This document shows positions 44,628 to 53,974 of a DNA stretch of 64,000 nt, piece after piece. The DNA is taken from NCBI GenBank assembly GCA_000648925.1, contig JFHF01000001.1, forward strand, positions 310,001 to 374,000. The letters are read 5' to 3'. Each line of letters starts with the position of its first letter. The first letter of the stretch is position 1. The notes beneath the pieces are model-generated. The model was given only the letters and a program-made list of their open reading frames with translations, was not told the DNA's origin and ran no database searches. This DNA is from Caballeronia jiangsuensis (lineage in GTDB: Bacteria > Pseudomonadota > Gammaproteobacteria > Burkholderiales > Burkholderiaceae). The position numbers were made by a program, and so were the translations under genes.

Positions 44628-45656
44628 TCAAACCTGTTCGTTGTTGCTGCGTTCGCCCGGCGGCGTGCTTTCCGGTTTCAGCGGCGGCGCCCATGCGGGA
44701 CGCTGCGCTTCCTGCTCGTCGGTGACGAGATCGCGATCGCCTCGCACCGGGTTGCCGAGCATCGGGAAGCCGAGCGCTTCGCGCGAATCGTAGTAAGCCT
44801 GCGCGACGAGGCGCGACAACGCACGAATGCGACCAATGTACGCCGCGCGCTCCGTCACGGAAATGGCGCCGCGCGCATCGAGCAGATTGAACGTGTGGCC
44901 TGCCTTCAGCACGAGTTCATATGCGGGCAGCGCGAGCTTCGCATCGATCATCTTCTTCGCTTCTTCTTCGTAGCTCTTGAAGAACGTGAAGAGCAGATCG
45001 ACGTTCGCGTGCTCGAAGTTATACGTGGACTGCTCGACTTCGTTCTGGTGATACACGTCGCCATAAGTCAGTTGACGCAGCACGCGGCCGTTCGGGCCGT
45101 CTTCTTCCCATTCGGTCCAGATGAGGTCGTACACGTTCTCGACCTTTTGCAAATACATCGCAAGACGTTCGAGGCCGTAGGTGATTTCGCCCAGCACCGG
45201 CTTGCAATCGATGCCGCCCGCCTGCTGGAAGTAGGTGAATTGCGTCACTTCCATGCCGTTGAGCCACACCTCCCAGCCGAGACCCCACGCGCCGAGCGTC
45301 GGATTCTCCCAGTCGTCCTCGACGAAGCGCACGTCGTTCTGCTTCAGATCGAAGCCGAGCGCTTCGAGCGAGCCGAGGTACAGATCGAGGATGTCTTCAG
45401 GCGCGGGCTTCAGCACGACCTGATACTGATAGTAGTGCTGGAGGCGGTTCGGGTTCTCGCCATAGCGGCCGTCCTTCGGGCGGCGCGACGGTTGAACGTA
45501 GGCCGCGCGCCACGGCTCGGGGCCGATCGCGCGCAGGAACGTGTGGACGTGCGAGGTGCCCGCGCCGACTTCCATGTCGATCGGCTGGAGGAGCGCGCAG
45601 CCCTTCTCGTTCCAGTAGGACTGCAGCGTCAGAATGATTTGCTGGAATGTGAGCAT
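44628..45656 (-). CDS. glyQ: Glycyl-tRNA synthetase α subunit
   Basis: A 342-residue catalytic α subunit of the tetrameric GlyRS. Class II aminoacyl-tRNA synthetase blocks: [78 protein letters not shown] and [13 protein letters not shown]. It has a longer C-terminal tail than E. coli GlyQ ([20 protein letters not shown]). glyS follows. A 183-nt gap separates it from lnt upstream on the same strand. Confidence 0.97.
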   Translation of the reverse strand: MLTFQQIILTLQSYWNEKGCALLQPIDMEVGAGTSHVHTFLRAIGPEPWRAAYVQPSRRPKDGRYGENPNRLQHYYQYQVVLKPAPEDILDLYLGSLEALGFDLKQNDVRFVEDDWENPTLGAWGLGWEVWLNGMEVTQFTYFQQAGGIDCKPVLGEITYGLERLAMYLQKVENVYDLIWTEWEEDGPNGRVLRQLTYGDVYHQNEVEQSTYNFEHANVDLLFTFFKSYEEEAKKMIDAKLALPAYELVLKAGHTFNLLDARGAISVTERAAYIGRIRALSRLVAQAYYDSREALGFPMLGNPVRGDRDLVTDEQEAQRPAWAPPLKPESTPPGERSNNEQV

Positions 45657-45797
45657 GTTTGCCTTGTGCGGGGCGGACGCGGCGCGGCCATCGTCGTGAC
45701 GACGCGACTCGGAGGCTCGGCCAAAGTGCTGAAACGGAGAATTTTAGCCGAACGGCAGGGCGGGTGCGGCTTTTTGGGAGAAGGGCGGGCCGCGCGA

Positions 45798-45822
45798 GCC
45801 GCGTCGCCCGGTGCGACGCGGC
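45798..45822 (-). other. Stem-loop 3' of lnt
   Basis: GCCGCGTCG / CGACGCGGC, a 9-bp perfect stem with a 7-nt loop, begins 18 nt past the lnt stop. No U-run follows on the minus strand, so it may be an mRNA-stabilising hairpin or a weak terminator between lnt and glyQ. Confidence 0.45.
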
Positions 45823-45839
45823 CGCGTTTCAGTCGATGT

Positions 45840-47507
45840 TCAGCGCGTGCCCGGACGTTTCCGGTTCGGCGCGAACGCGAACCCGAACGCGAGCAACAAC
45901 AGCGATACCGCGATCACCGTCATGTTCCCGCTCGTCACATACGGCGTGCTGCCCGAGGTTCCTTGCACGTGCGCTTCGAGCACGCCGGTCGTGAAGGTCG
46001 GCAGCTTCGACACGACATCGCCGTTCGACGCGATCACCGCCGTCATGCCGGTGTTGGTGGCGCGCAGCATCGGCCGGCCGGTTTCGATCGATCGCATGCG
46101 CGCGATCTGAAGATGCTGATCGAGCGCGATCGTATTGCCGAACCACGCGAGATTCGTCGAGTTGACGAGAATGCCCGCGGGCGTTTCCTGCTCGCGGATC
46201 GTGCGCGCGATCTCTTCGCCGAAGATGTCCTCGTAGCAGATATCGACGGCGACCGGCTGGTTGTGCACGATGAACGCCTTCTGCGCGACCGGCCCGCGCG
46301 CGAGATCGCCGAGCGGAATGCCCATCATGCGCACGAACCAGTGAAAGCCGAGCGGCACGAATTCGCCGAAGGGCACGAGATGATGCTTGTCGTAGCGGTA
46401 CACGCCGTTCACGTGCGGCGTAACGCCGAAGAGGCTGTTGGTGAAATCGGTCGCGCGGCCGTCCGGGAGAATCGTGACGCCGATCGCGCCGAAGAGAATC
46501 GACGAGTTCGTGTTGTCCGCGAAGTTGCGGATCGCGACGGCGAAGTCCTGAGGAATCTGCACGGATAAAACGGGCAGCGCGGTTTCCGGCGTGACGATCA
46601 GATCGGCCGGTTTCTCGGTGATGAGCCGCTGGTAGAGCGCGAGCGATTCATCGACGCCGGCCTGTTCGAACTTCATCTCCTGCTTGACGTTGCCTTGCAG
46701 GAGACGCACGTCGAGCGGGGCATTGGCGGGCGTCGTCCATTGGACGAACGACAGCAACATGCCCGCGACGATCAGCGCGATCGCCGCGATGCCCGGCGCG
46801 TAGGCGAGCCGCCGCGACTTGCGAAAGTGATGGATCGCCTGCACGACCAGAGCGGCGACGAGCGCGAGCACCCAGCCGACGCCATATACACCGACGATCG
46901 AGCCGAAACCCTTGAGCGGTCCGTCGACTTGCGCATAACCGCTCGCGAGCCAGGGGAAGCCGGTGAAGACAAGACCGCGCAGCCATTCGCCGAGCGCCCA
47001 CGCGCTCGCGAACGCAAACGCGCCGTGCCACGTTGGCGCAAAACGCTGCGAGGCATCGATATCGTGTGCGGTCGCGATGTCTTCATCGCCGAAGCGCGCG
47101 CGGCCCGCGACGAACGACCAAACCACGCTCGACAGCGCCGGATAAATCGCGAGATACAGCGAAAACAGCGCGACGGCGGCCGCGGCGAGCGGCGCGGCCA
47201 TGCCGCCGTAGACATGCATGCTCACGTAGAGCCACCACACGCCGGTCACGAAGTTGCCGAAGCCGAACGCCCAGCCGGTCGCGGCGGCGCTGCGCCAGTT
47301 GTCGGTGCGCGTGAGCCACGCGAAAAACAGCGCGAAGATGACGAGCTCGATCCAGCCGCCGTGCGGTGTCGGTGCGAAGGACAGCGTATTGACGGCGCCG
47401 AGCACGGCGGCGACGAGGTAATGCCAGAAGGGCAATGCGCGCGGCGACTCGGCGATGACGGATGCGTCGCGTTGACGGGAGATGGAGCGAAACGATGAAT
47501 CGGCCAT
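45840..47507 (-). CDS. lnt: Apolipoprotein N-acyltransferase
   Basis: A 555-residue inner-membrane enzyme adding the third acyl chain to lipoproteins. The N-terminal ~230 residues carry about six membrane helices (AVLGAVNTLSFAPTPHGGW, WLYVSMHVYGGM, FTGFPWLASGYAQVDGPL). The periplasmic nitrilase domain has the triad Glu (LIVTPETALPVL), Lys (YDKHHLVPFGEFVPL) and Cys (PVAVDICYEDIFGEEIA). A last helix lies near the C-terminus. It is 77 nt downstream of corC, the usual corC–lnt pairing. Confidence 0.96.
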   Translation of the reverse strand: MADSSFRSISRQRDASVIAESPRALPFWHYLVAAVLGAVNTLSFAPTPHGGWIELVIFALFFAWLTRTDNWRSAAATGWAFGFGNFVTGVWWLYVSMHVYGGMAAPLAAAAVALFSLYLAIYPALSSVVWSFVAGRARFGDEDIATAHDIDASQRFAPTWHGAFAFASAWALGEWLRGLVFTGFPWLASGYAQVDGPLKGFGSIVGVYGVGWVLALVAALVVQAIHHFRKSRRLAYAPGIAAIALIVAGMLLSFVQWTTPANAPLDVRLLQGNVKQEMKFEQAGVDESLALYQRLITEKPADLIVTPETALPVLSVQIPQDFAVAIRNFADNTNSSILFGAIGVTILPDGRATDFTNSLFGVTPHVNGVYRYDKHHLVPFGEFVPLGFHWFVRMMGIPLGDLARGPVAQKAFIVHNQPVAVDICYEDIFGEEIARTIREQETPAGILVNSTNLAWFGNTIALDQHLQIARMRSIETGRPMLRATNTGMTAVIASNGDVVSKLPTFTTGVLEAHVQGTSGSTPYVTSGNMTVIAVSLLLLAFGFAFAPNRKRPGTR

Positions 47508-47584
47508 TGATGACGGTCGAGATGAAACGAAAGCGTACGAAGGGAAGATGCGGGCGCGGATTCGTTCCGACGCCCGCGATGCGC

Positions 47585-48490
47585 TTAGTCGCGCAATTCG
47601 TCTTCGTCGTCGCCCGCGTGATGATGTTGCTGCGCGAGGTTCGGCACGCGCCGCACGAGAAGAACGTGAATCTGCCGGGCGTCGCCGCGCAGGATCTCGA
47701 ACGCGAAATCGTCGATGCGCACCTTCTCGCCGCGATGCGGCACGCGCCCGAAGCGATGCGTGACGAGGCCGCCGATGGTATCGACTTCATCGTCGGAGTA
47801 ATCGGTGCCGAATTCCTCGTTGAATTGTTCGATGCCGGTCAGCGCGCGCACGCGATACTTGCCGTCCGGCGTCGCGATGATATTGCCGGCTTCTTCGTCG
47901 AAATCGTATTCGTCCTCGATGTCGCCGACGATTTGTTCCAGCACGTCTTCGATCGTGATGAGGCCCGCCACGCCGCCGTATTCGTCGACGACGATCGCGA
48001 TGTGATTGCGGTTCACGCGAAAGTCGTGCAGCAGCACGTTCAGGCGCTTCGACTCGGGGATGAAAACGGCGGGGCGCAGCATGCCGCGCACGTCGAATTC
48101 CTCTTCGGCGTAGTAGCGCAGCAGATCTTTGGCGAGCAGCACGCCGATGATGTTGTCGCGATTGCCTTCGTACACGGGATAGCGCGAGTGCGCCTTGTCG
48201 AGCACGAAGGGGATGAATTCGGCGGGCGTTTCCGCGATGTTGATGGCGTCCATCTGGGCGCGCGGCACCATGATGTCGCGCGCGCAGAGATCGGACACCT
48301 GAAAGACGCCTTCGATCATCGAGAGCGAATCGGCGTCGAGCAGGTTGCGCTCGTGCGCGTCCTGGAGCACTTCAAGAAGTTCGTCGCGCGATTCGGGCTC
48401 GTGCGAGATGAAATCGGTCAGGCGTTCGAGAAGAGAGCGCTTTTCCACGGGTTTGTCGGTGTGGCGTCGACTGGGATAGGGTTCGTTCAT
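47585..48490 (-). CDS. corC: CorC/HlyC-type CBS-pair protein
   Basis: A 301-residue cytoplasmic CorC homologue without the membrane DUF21 part. Two CBS domains lie at about residues 70–200 (ARDIMVPRAQMDAINIAETP, HSRYPVYEGNRDNIIGVLLAKDLL, VDEYGGVAGLITIEDVLEQIVGDIEDEYD). A CorC_HlyC domain follows (YRVRALTGIEQFNEEFG … VDTIGGLVTHRFGRVPHRGEKV). The family is linked to Mg2+/Co2+ efflux. The start is preceded within 6 nt by a 22-bp GC palindrome that would fold over the ribosome-binding site. The tail is His/Asp-rich (QQHHHAGDDEDE). Confidence 0.94.
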   Translation of the reverse strand: MNEPYPSRRHTDKPVEKRSLLERLTDFISHEPESRDELLEVLQDAHERNLLDADSLSMIEGVFQVSDLCARDIMVPRAQMDAINIAETPAEFIPFVLDKAHSRYPVYEGNRDNIIGVLLAKDLLRYYAEEEFDVRGMLRPAVFIPESKRLNVLLHDFRVNRNHIAIVVDEYGGVAGLITIEDVLEQIVGDIEDEYDFDEEAGNIIATPDGKYRVRALTGIEQFNEEFGTDYSDDEVDTIGGLVTHRFGRVPHRGEKVRIDDFAFEILRGDARQIHVLLVRRVPNLAQQHHHAGDDEDELRD

Positions 48491-48496
48491 AGCGGA

Positions 48497-48518
48497 GCGC
48501 CCGGGAGTTCCCGGGCGC
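48497..48518 (-). repeat. 22-bp palindrome immediately upstream of corC
   Basis: Arms GCGCCCGGGA and TCCCGGGCGC separated by 2 nt, a perfect 10-bp dyad. It ends 6 nt before the corC ATG, covering the place a Shine-Dalgarno should occupy; none is visible. Either an RNA hairpin over the initiation region or an operator. Confidence 0.6.
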
Positions 48519-48691
48519 AGGTTAGCGGAAGTTTAAGCATACACCAAGGAAAAACGCGGGCTGGGTGGTGCGGCGGGCATGTCATGAGCCATGCTAGCCG
48601 ATAAATATGCGAGAAGTATGTCCAGCGGCGAGCGTTAGCCAAACGGACGATGCACAGCGAGAAAGTCATACGGATGCAAAAAGCACGCGCG

Positions 48692-49384
48692 TCATTTATT
48701 TCCCTGCGCCTGACACCGCTTCAACAGCGCTTCGAGCGCCCGATCCGGCATCCCGCTTTCGCGCAGCGCCTCGACGGTCCGGCTGACGTAATCCAGCGTC
48801 GTGCCGTAACGGCCGCTCGCGCAGCCGAGCACGGTGCGCACGATCGGATCGGCGAGTTTTCCGGTGTAGGAAGTCGCATCGCGACGCATCACGAACGCAA
48901 GCGCCTCGACGCGCCGTCCGTCCGCGAGCGTGCAGGGCAGCCACGCGGGCCGATACGAAGCCATCGCCATTTCGCGGCGCCACAGCACCTGAAGATGCTC
49001 GATCGCATCGGCGCCCGCGAGCCTGAACGCCATGCCGGTGCACGAGCCGCCGCGATCGAGCGCCAGCACGAGGCCAGGCTGTTCCGGCGTGCCGCGATTC
49101 ACGCGCGACCACAGATAAAGCCCGCGATGGTAGCCATGCACCTTGCCGCGCACGGCTTCGAGCGTCGGCAAGCCGGGGTTCCAGATCAGCGAGCCGTAAC
49201 CGAAGAGCCATAAATCCGACGTCCGGTCCCAATGAACGAGCGCCGCGTCGCGCGACGCGGCCAGTTCCTCGTCCGTCAGCAGCGCGGATTCGCCGAGCGC
49301 GGGCGGATAGTCCGGGCAGGGCGCGGGCGTCGGGTCGGCTTCGGAAAGTGCGGGTTGCGCGGATTCGGGCGTCTTGTCGTTCAC
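48692..49384 (-). CDS. chaC: ChaC-family γ-glutamylcyclotransferase
   Basis: A 230-residue γ-glutamylcyclotransferase-like protein that degrades glutathione to 5-oxoproline and Cys-Gly. The substrate loop DLWLFGYGSLIWNPG (about residues 57–71) is diagnostic. Other ChaC blocks are KVHGYHRGLYLWSRVNRGTPEQPGLVLALDRGGSCTGMAFR in overlapping pieces, and ALAFVMRR. The first ~45 residues are proline-rich and probably disordered. It lies 34 nt after ybeY and 201 nt before corC, an insertion into the common ybeY–corC order. Confidence 0.92.
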   Translation of the reverse strand: MNDKTPESAQPALSEADPTPAPCPDYPPALGESALLTDEELAASRDAALVHWDRTSDLWLFGYGSLIWNPGLPTLEAVRGKVHGYHRGLYLWSRVNRGTPEQPGLVLALDRGGSCTGMAFRLAGADAIEHLQVLWRREMAMASYRPAWLPCTLADGRRVEALAFVMRRDATSYTGKLADPIVRTVLGCASGRYGTTLDYVSRTVEALRESGMPDRALEALLKRCQAQGNK

Positions 49385-49418
49385 GGCGCGTTCAAAACAT
49401 CGAGGACATCGACCGGCT

Positions 49419-49883
49419 TCAGGTCAAAGGCACGTAAGGATCGGAAAATCCCAGAGACTGCATGATATCCGTCTCGATGGATTCCATCTCTTGCGCTTCG
49501 CTTTCGACTTCGTGGTCGTAGCCCTGCGCATGCAGCGTGCCGTGGACGATCAGATGCGCATAATGCGCGGCAAGCGCCTTGCCCTGTTCGTCCGCCTCGC
49601 GCTCGACGACCGGGCAGCACAGAATCAGATCGCCCGCGACGGGATCGTCCTCGGATTCCGCGTAGGCGAACGTGAGCACGTTCGTCGCGTAATCCTTCTG
49701 CCGATACGTGCGATTGAGCATCCGGCCTTCTTCCTCATCGACGAAGCGCACGGTCAGTTCGGCATCGGCGAAAAGCGCGGCCTTGATCCAGCGGGCGACC
49801 GTCGCGCGCGGCAGGATCGCCTTGTGCGACGGATACGCTTTTGCCGCCGGGAACTGCATCGTCAAAGCGAGGCGCGGCTTCAT
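49419..49883 (-). CDS. ybeY: Endoribonuclease YbeY
   Basis: A 154-residue single-strand endoribonuclease for 16S rRNA 3' maturation and ribosome quality control. The zinc motif H-x3-H-x5-H is present as [11 protein letters not shown] (about residue 115). The preceding core [20 protein letters not shown] and [14 protein letters not shown] are typical. Its start overlaps the phoH stop by 4 nt (ATGA), so translation is coupled. Confidence 0.96.
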   Translation of the reverse strand: MKPRLALTMQFPAAKAYPSHKAILPRATVARWIKAALFADAELTVRFVDEEEGRMLNRTYRQKDYATNVLTFAYAESEDDPVAGDLILCCPVVEREADEQGKALAAHYAHLIVHGTLHAQGYDHEVESEAQEMESIETDIMQSLGFSDPYVPLT

Positions 49884-50998
49884 TCGGGCCTTGGCTGCGA
49901 TTGTTGCGCGACGCGCGCGGCCTCGGCGATCGCCGCATCTTTCTGCGATTGCGCGTCGTAAGCCTCGACGATGCGCGCGACGAGCGGATGACGTACCACA
50001 TCCGCCGACGTGAAGTGCGTGATCGCGATGCCGCGCACTTCCGACAACACATGCTGCGCCTCGATCAGCCCGCTCTTGTGGCCGCGCGGCAGATCGACCT
50101 GCGTGGTATCGCCGGTGACGACCGCCTTCGAGCCGAAGCCGATACGCGTGAGGAACATCTTCATCTGCTCGGGCGTGGTGTTCTGCGCCTCGTCGAGAAT
50201 GATGAACGCGTGATTCAGCGTGCGCCCGCGCATGTACGCGAGCGGCGCGATCTCGATCATCTGGCGCTCGAACATCTTCGCCGTCTTGTCGAAACCGAGG
50301 AGATCGTAAAGCGCGTCATACAGAGGACGGAGATACGGATCGACCTTCTGCGCGAGATCGCCCGGCAGGAAGCCGAGCCGCTCGCCCGCTTCGACGGCCG
50401 GCCGCGTCAGCACGATGCGTTTCACCTGATCGCGTTCGAGCGCATCGACCGCGCAGGCGACCGCGAGATACGTCTTGCCCGTGCCCGCCGGCCCGATGCC
50501 GAAGGTCACGTCGTGCGCGATGATCTGCTTCAGATACTCGCGCTGCGCGGGCGTGCGTCCGCGCAGATCCGCGCGTCGCGTGTAGAGCTTCGGACCGTGA
50601 TCTTCGTCTTCGCCGAGATCGATCGTCGCGCTCGGTTCATCGAAAGGATGATCCGGATCGCCGCGAAAACGCGGATCGATTTCGCCTTCTTCGCCGTTGG
50701 CTTCGCGCGCATCCCTCGCGCGTCGCGTCGCATGGCGCGCCTCGACGAGCGCAAGCTGAATGTCGTCGACGGAAATCGGATCGCGCGCGCGGTTGTAGAA
50801 GTTCTCGAGCGCCGCGAGCGCGACTTTCGCGCCACGGCCACGAATCGCGATCTTGTGGCCGCGCCGCGAAAGCGTCACGTCGAGCGCCTGCTCGATCTGC
50901 CGCAGGTTTTCGTCGAGCGGGCCGCAGAGGTTGGCGAGCCGCGCGTTGTCCTCGCGCGGTGCGGTGAATTCCAGATGCTGCGTAGGAGCGTTCTTCAA
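49880..50998 (-). CDS. ybeZ: PhoH-like ATPase (YbeZ)
   Basis: A 372-residue PhoH-family P-loop ATPase. The N-terminal part ([25 protein letters not shown]) is KH-like. Walker A is [16 protein letters not shown] (about residue 172) and Walker B is [23 protein letters not shown]. It acts with YbeY in ribosome assembly or RNA processing. The start codon is TTG at 50998, since no ATG fits; AAGGAA lies about 13 nt upstream. It is 21 nt after miaB and overlaps ybeY by 4 nt. Confidence 0.95.
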   Translation of the reverse strand: MKNAPTQHLEFTAPREDNARLANLCGPLDENLRQIEQALDVTLSRRGHKIAIRGRGAKVALAALENFYNRARDPISVDDIQLALVEARHATRRARDAREANGEEGEIDPRFRGDPDHPFDEPSATIDLGEDEDHGPKLYTRRADLRGRTPAQREYLKQIIAHDVTFGIGPAGTGKTYLAVACAVDALERDQVKRIVLTRPAVEAGERLGFLPGDLAQKVDPYLRPLYDALYDLLGFDKTAKMFERQMIEIAPLAYMRGRTLNHAFIILDEAQNTTPEQMKMFLTRIGFGSKAVVTGDTTQVDLPRGHKSGLIEAQHVLSEVRGIAITHFTSADVVRHPLVARIVEAYDAQSQKDAAIAEAARVAQQSQPRPE

Positions 50999-51019
50999 GG
51001 TGAACTTGAGTTCCTTTCT

Positions 51020-52381
51020 TTAGTGCGTCAGCTCGGGCGCCATGACCAGTTCGCCGCGCAGCGAATGCGGATACGCATGCACGATCTTCACGTCGATCAT
51101 CTGGCCGATCAGCCGCGCGTGCGATTCGGCCGGCGCGGGGAAATTGACGACGCGGTTGTTCTGCGTGCGCCCGGCAAGCTCGTTCGGGTCCTTGCGCGCG
51201 GGCCGCTCGACCAGAATACGCTCGACTCTACCGACCATCGACGCGCTGATCCGCTGCACGTTTTCTTCGATGGTCGCCTGCAAATGTTGCAGACGCTTGA
51301 GCTTCACTTCGCGCGGCGTATCGTCGTGCAGATTTGCGGCGGGCGTGCCGGGGCGCGGGCTGTAGACGAACGAAAAGCTCGTGTCGTAGCTCATCTCGTC
51401 GACGAGCGCCATCATCTTGTTGAAATCGTCCTCGGTCTCGCCGGGGAAACCGACGATGAAGTCCGTCGACAGCGACAGATCCGGACGAATCGCGCGGAGC
51501 TTGCGGATGACCGACTTGTACTCGATCACGCTGTAGCCGCGCTTCATCGCCATCAGAATGCGGTCCGAGCCGTGCTGCACCGGCAAATGCAGATGCGAGA
51601 CGAGCTTCGGCACTTTCGCGTAGGTGTCGATGAGGCGCTGCGTGAATTCCTTCGGATGCGAGGTCGTATAGCGAATGCGTTCGATGCCCGGCACCTCCGC
51701 GACGTACTCGATGAGCGTCGCGAAATCCGCGATATCGTGCGAGCCCAAGGTCAGCGCGCCGCGATAGGCGTTCACGTTCTGGCCGAGCAGCGTGACTTCG
51801 CGCACGCCCTGATCGGCGAGGCCGGCGATCTCGGTGAGCACGTCATCGAGCGGGCGGGAGACTTCCTCGCCGCGCGTGTAGGGCACGACGCAATAGCTGC
51901 AATATTTCGAGCAGCCTTCCATGATCGACACGAACGCGCTCGGTCCATCGACGCGCGCGGGCGGCAGATGATCGAACTTCTCAATTTCCGGGAACGTGAT
52001 GTCGACCTGCGCGCGGCCGGTGGCGCGGCGCTGATCGATCATCGCGGGCAGGCGATGCAGCGTCTGCGGACCGAACACGAGATCGACATACGGCGCGCGC
52101 GCGACGATCGATGCGCCTTCCTGGCTCGCGACGCAACCGCCGACGCCGATCAGCAGATTCGGGTTCGCTTCCTTCAGCTCGCGCACGCGGCCGAGGTCGG
52201 AGAACACTTTCTCCTGGGCCTTTTCGCGCACCGAGCACGTGTTGAAAAGAATGACGTCCGCGTCTTCGGGCGTGTCCGTCTTGACGAGTCCTTCCGCTGC
52301 ACCGAGCACGTCGACCATCTTGTCGGAGTCGTACTCGTTCATCTGGCAGCCGAAGGTCTTTACATAAACTTTCTTGGTCAT
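51020..52381 (-). CDS. miaB: tRNA-2-methylthio-N6-dimethylallyladenosine synthase MiaB
   Basis: A 453-residue radical-SAM methylthiotransferase modifying i6A37 to ms2i6A37. The N-terminal MTTase domain has the auxiliary cluster cysteines in [30 protein letters not shown] and [11 protein letters not shown]. The radical-SAM motif is [23 protein letters not shown] domain ends the protein ([29 protein letters not shown]). ATG at 52381; the frame upstream of it is non-coding. It leads the miaB–ybeZ–ybeY operon. Confidence 0.97.
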   Translation of the reverse strand: MTKKVYVKTFGCQMNEYDSDKMVDVLGAAEGLVKTDTPEDADVILFNTCSVREKAQEKVFSDLGRVRELKEANPNLLIGVGGCVASQEGASIVARAPYVDLVFGPQTLHRLPAMIDQRRATGRAQVDITFPEIEKFDHLPPARVDGPSAFVSIMEGCSKYCSYCVVPYTRGEEVSRPLDDVLTEIAGLADQGVREVTLLGQNVNAYRGALTLGSHDIADFATLIEYVAEVPGIERIRYTTSHPKEFTQRLIDTYAKVPKLVSHLHLPVQHGSDRILMAMKRGYSVIEYKSVIRKLRAIRPDLSLSTDFIVGFPGETEDDFNKMMALVDEMSYDTSFSFVYSPRPGTPAANLHDDTPREVKLKRLQHLQATIEENVQRISASMVGRVERILVERPARKDPNELAGRTQNNRVVNFPAPAESHARLIGQMIDVKIVHAYPHSLRGELVMAPELTH

Positions 52382-52492
52382 GAATCGTCGCCGGTCACAG
52401 TGGTTGATCTGGGGGCGCTGGTAAAGGGGATTGAAGGAGTTTCGCGGACTTCTACAGCGATCTGCCCGCTTTTTGCTGTAATTTAGCCCGAT

Positions 52493-52498
52493 ATTATA
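52493..52498 (-). promoter_or_regulatory. Candidate −10 box of the miaB operon
   Basis: TATAAT on the minus strand (ATTATA on the plus), 112 nt before the miaB start. At 17-nt spacing the −35 reads GCGTCA, a weak match lying within the lysR 3' end. Confidence 0.5.
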
Positions 52499-52508
52499 GC
52501 GCCGACGG

Positions 52509-53477
52509 TCATTCCTGACGCGATGGGCGCGGCTCGGGCGGACACGCCAGATCGCCGAGCAATTCGTGCGTCGTTTTCTCGAAACGCCCGACCAGAAAAT
52601 CCAGCAGCACGCGCACGCGCGGCGCCATGTAGCGGTTCGCATGGAAGAGGGCGTGCACGGCGGCCTCATGCGTGCACCAGTCGGGCAGCACCATCTTCAG
52701 CGTGCCGGCGCGCACATCGGCGGCGATATCCCAGATCGATTTATGCGCGATGCCGTGGCCCGCGAGCGCCCACGCGCGGGTCATCGCGCCGTCGTTGGTT
52801 TCCCAGGCGTCCGCGAGTGGGATCGTGTACGCGTAGCGCTCGTCGCCGCGCACGAAATCGAGCTCGTTGAGCGGCCCGCTTGCCGTCACCACGACGACGA
52901 AATCGTGACCCATCAACTCCGCGGGCGTCCTGGGCACGCCCTTGCGCGCGAGATACTCGGGCGATGCGCACAGCACGCGTCGGTTCGGCGCGAGCGCGCG
53001 GGCGGCGAGTCCGCTGTCGGGCGGTGCGCCGAAGCGAATCGCGAGATCGATCTCCTCCAGCAACAGATTCGACACCGAATCCGACAGCGTGAGCGCGAAC
53101 CTCACGTCCGGATGCAGCGCGCTGAATTCGTCGATCCAGCCGCGCAGCATCGAGCGCCCGAAATTCGACGTCGCCGAGATGCGCACCTTGCCGCGCACGA
53201 CGTTCTGACCGGCCTGCAACGCGGCTTCGGCGTCGTCGATCGCCTGCAGCGCGATGCGGCAGTGCTGAAGATACAGGCGACCTTCGTCGGTGACGCGCAA
53301 CTGGCGCGTCGTGCGCTCGAAAAGCCGCGTGTGCAGCGCTTTTTCCAGCTTGATGAGCCGCGCGCTCGCCGCAGCCGGCGACAGTCCGAGCTTGCGCCCC
53401 GCCGCCGACAGACTGCCCGCCGCCGCCGCTTCCACGAAAAGGCGCATGTCGCCGAGCCGATCCATCGTCATTTTCAA
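52509..53477 (-). CDS. LysR-family transcriptional regulator
   Basis: A 322-residue LysR regulator of the CrgA/AaeR-like group. The HTH is [53 protein letters not shown] (residues 11–64, in overlapping parts). The effector domain has [19 protein letters not shown] and [13 protein letters not shown]. It is divergent from the VOC gene and the MFS exporter, which are its likely targets across a 101-nt gap containing AT-rich sequence. The inducer is unknown. Confidence 0.92.
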   Translation of the reverse strand: MKMTMDRLGDMRLFVEAAAAGSLSAAGRKLGLSPAAASARLIKLEKALHTRLFERTTRQLRVTDEGRLYLQHCRIALQAIDDAEAALQAGQNVVRGKVRISATSNFGRSMLRGWIDEFSALHPDVRFALTLSDSVSNLLLEEIDLAIRFGAPPDSGLAARALAPNRRVLCASPEYLARKGVPRTPAELMGHDFVVVVTASGPLNELDFVRGDERYAYTIPLADAWETNDGAMTRAWALAGHGIAHKSIWDIAADVRAGTLKMVLPDWCTHEAAVHALFHANRYMAPRVRVLLDFLVGRFEKTTHELLGDLACPPEPRPSRQE

Positions 53478-53578
53478 ATCCGGTTTGATAATGATTCAAA
53501 TCGTAGACCAATTCTCAAAGCGATGCATAGCCCGCAAAATGCGACCTAAGCGTTAACCCTTTGCGGAGCATTCGCGTC

Positions 53579-53962
53579 ATGCAACTCGATCACGTCACCC
53601 TCGTCGCGCCCGACTGCGATGCGTTCATGCGCTTCTTCGTCGATATCGCCGGGATGCGAGTCGGGCCACGGCCGCCGTTCGGCGTCGGCGGCTACTGGCT
53701 TTATCTCGGCGCGCGGCCGGCGGTGCATCTGGTCGCCTCGGGCGTCGCGGATTCGCATCCCGCTGAACGGCCGGGCGCAATGCGCATCGACCATCTGGCG
53801 CTGCGCATCGACGACGAAGCCGAGTGGCGCGCATTGCTCGAACGTCTCGATTGCCACGGCTATGCCTACCAGTTCGCCGAAGTGCCGCTCGCCCGCGAGC
53901 TTCAACTCTTCGTGCGGCTTGGCCCGGGCGTGGTCGTCGAATTCGTGACCGCCCAATTCTGA
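53579..53962 (+). CDS. VOC-superfamily (glyoxalase/dioxygenase fold) protein
   Basis: A 127-residue single VOC protein. It starts MQLDHVTLVAPDCDAFMRFFVDIAGMRVG and has the second repeat at MRIDHLALRIDDEAEWRALLERL, ending VRLGPGVVVEFVT. The two His (LDHV, IDHL) and the C-terminal Glu are in the positions of VOC metal ligands. The reaction cannot be assigned. Start at 53579 rather than the TTG at 53561. It lies 12 nt before the MFS gene and is divergent from lysR. Confidence 0.83.
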   Translation: MQLDHVTLVAPDCDAFMRFFVDIAGMRVGPRPPFGVGGYWLYLGARPAVHLVASGVADSHPAERPGAMRIDHLALRIDDEAEWRALLERLDCHGYAYQFAEVPLARELQLFVRLGPGVVVEFVTAQF

Positions 53963-53974
53963 TCTGGAGCCACC

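Noticed and set aside
41758-44793. 1011-codon open frame antisense to gmhB and glyS
   Set aside because: Spans several real genes on the other strand and has Arg/Ala/Asp-rich shadow composition.
49841-52486. 881-codon open frame antisense to ybeZ and miaB
   Set aside because: Covers two well-identified genes antisense; no motif.
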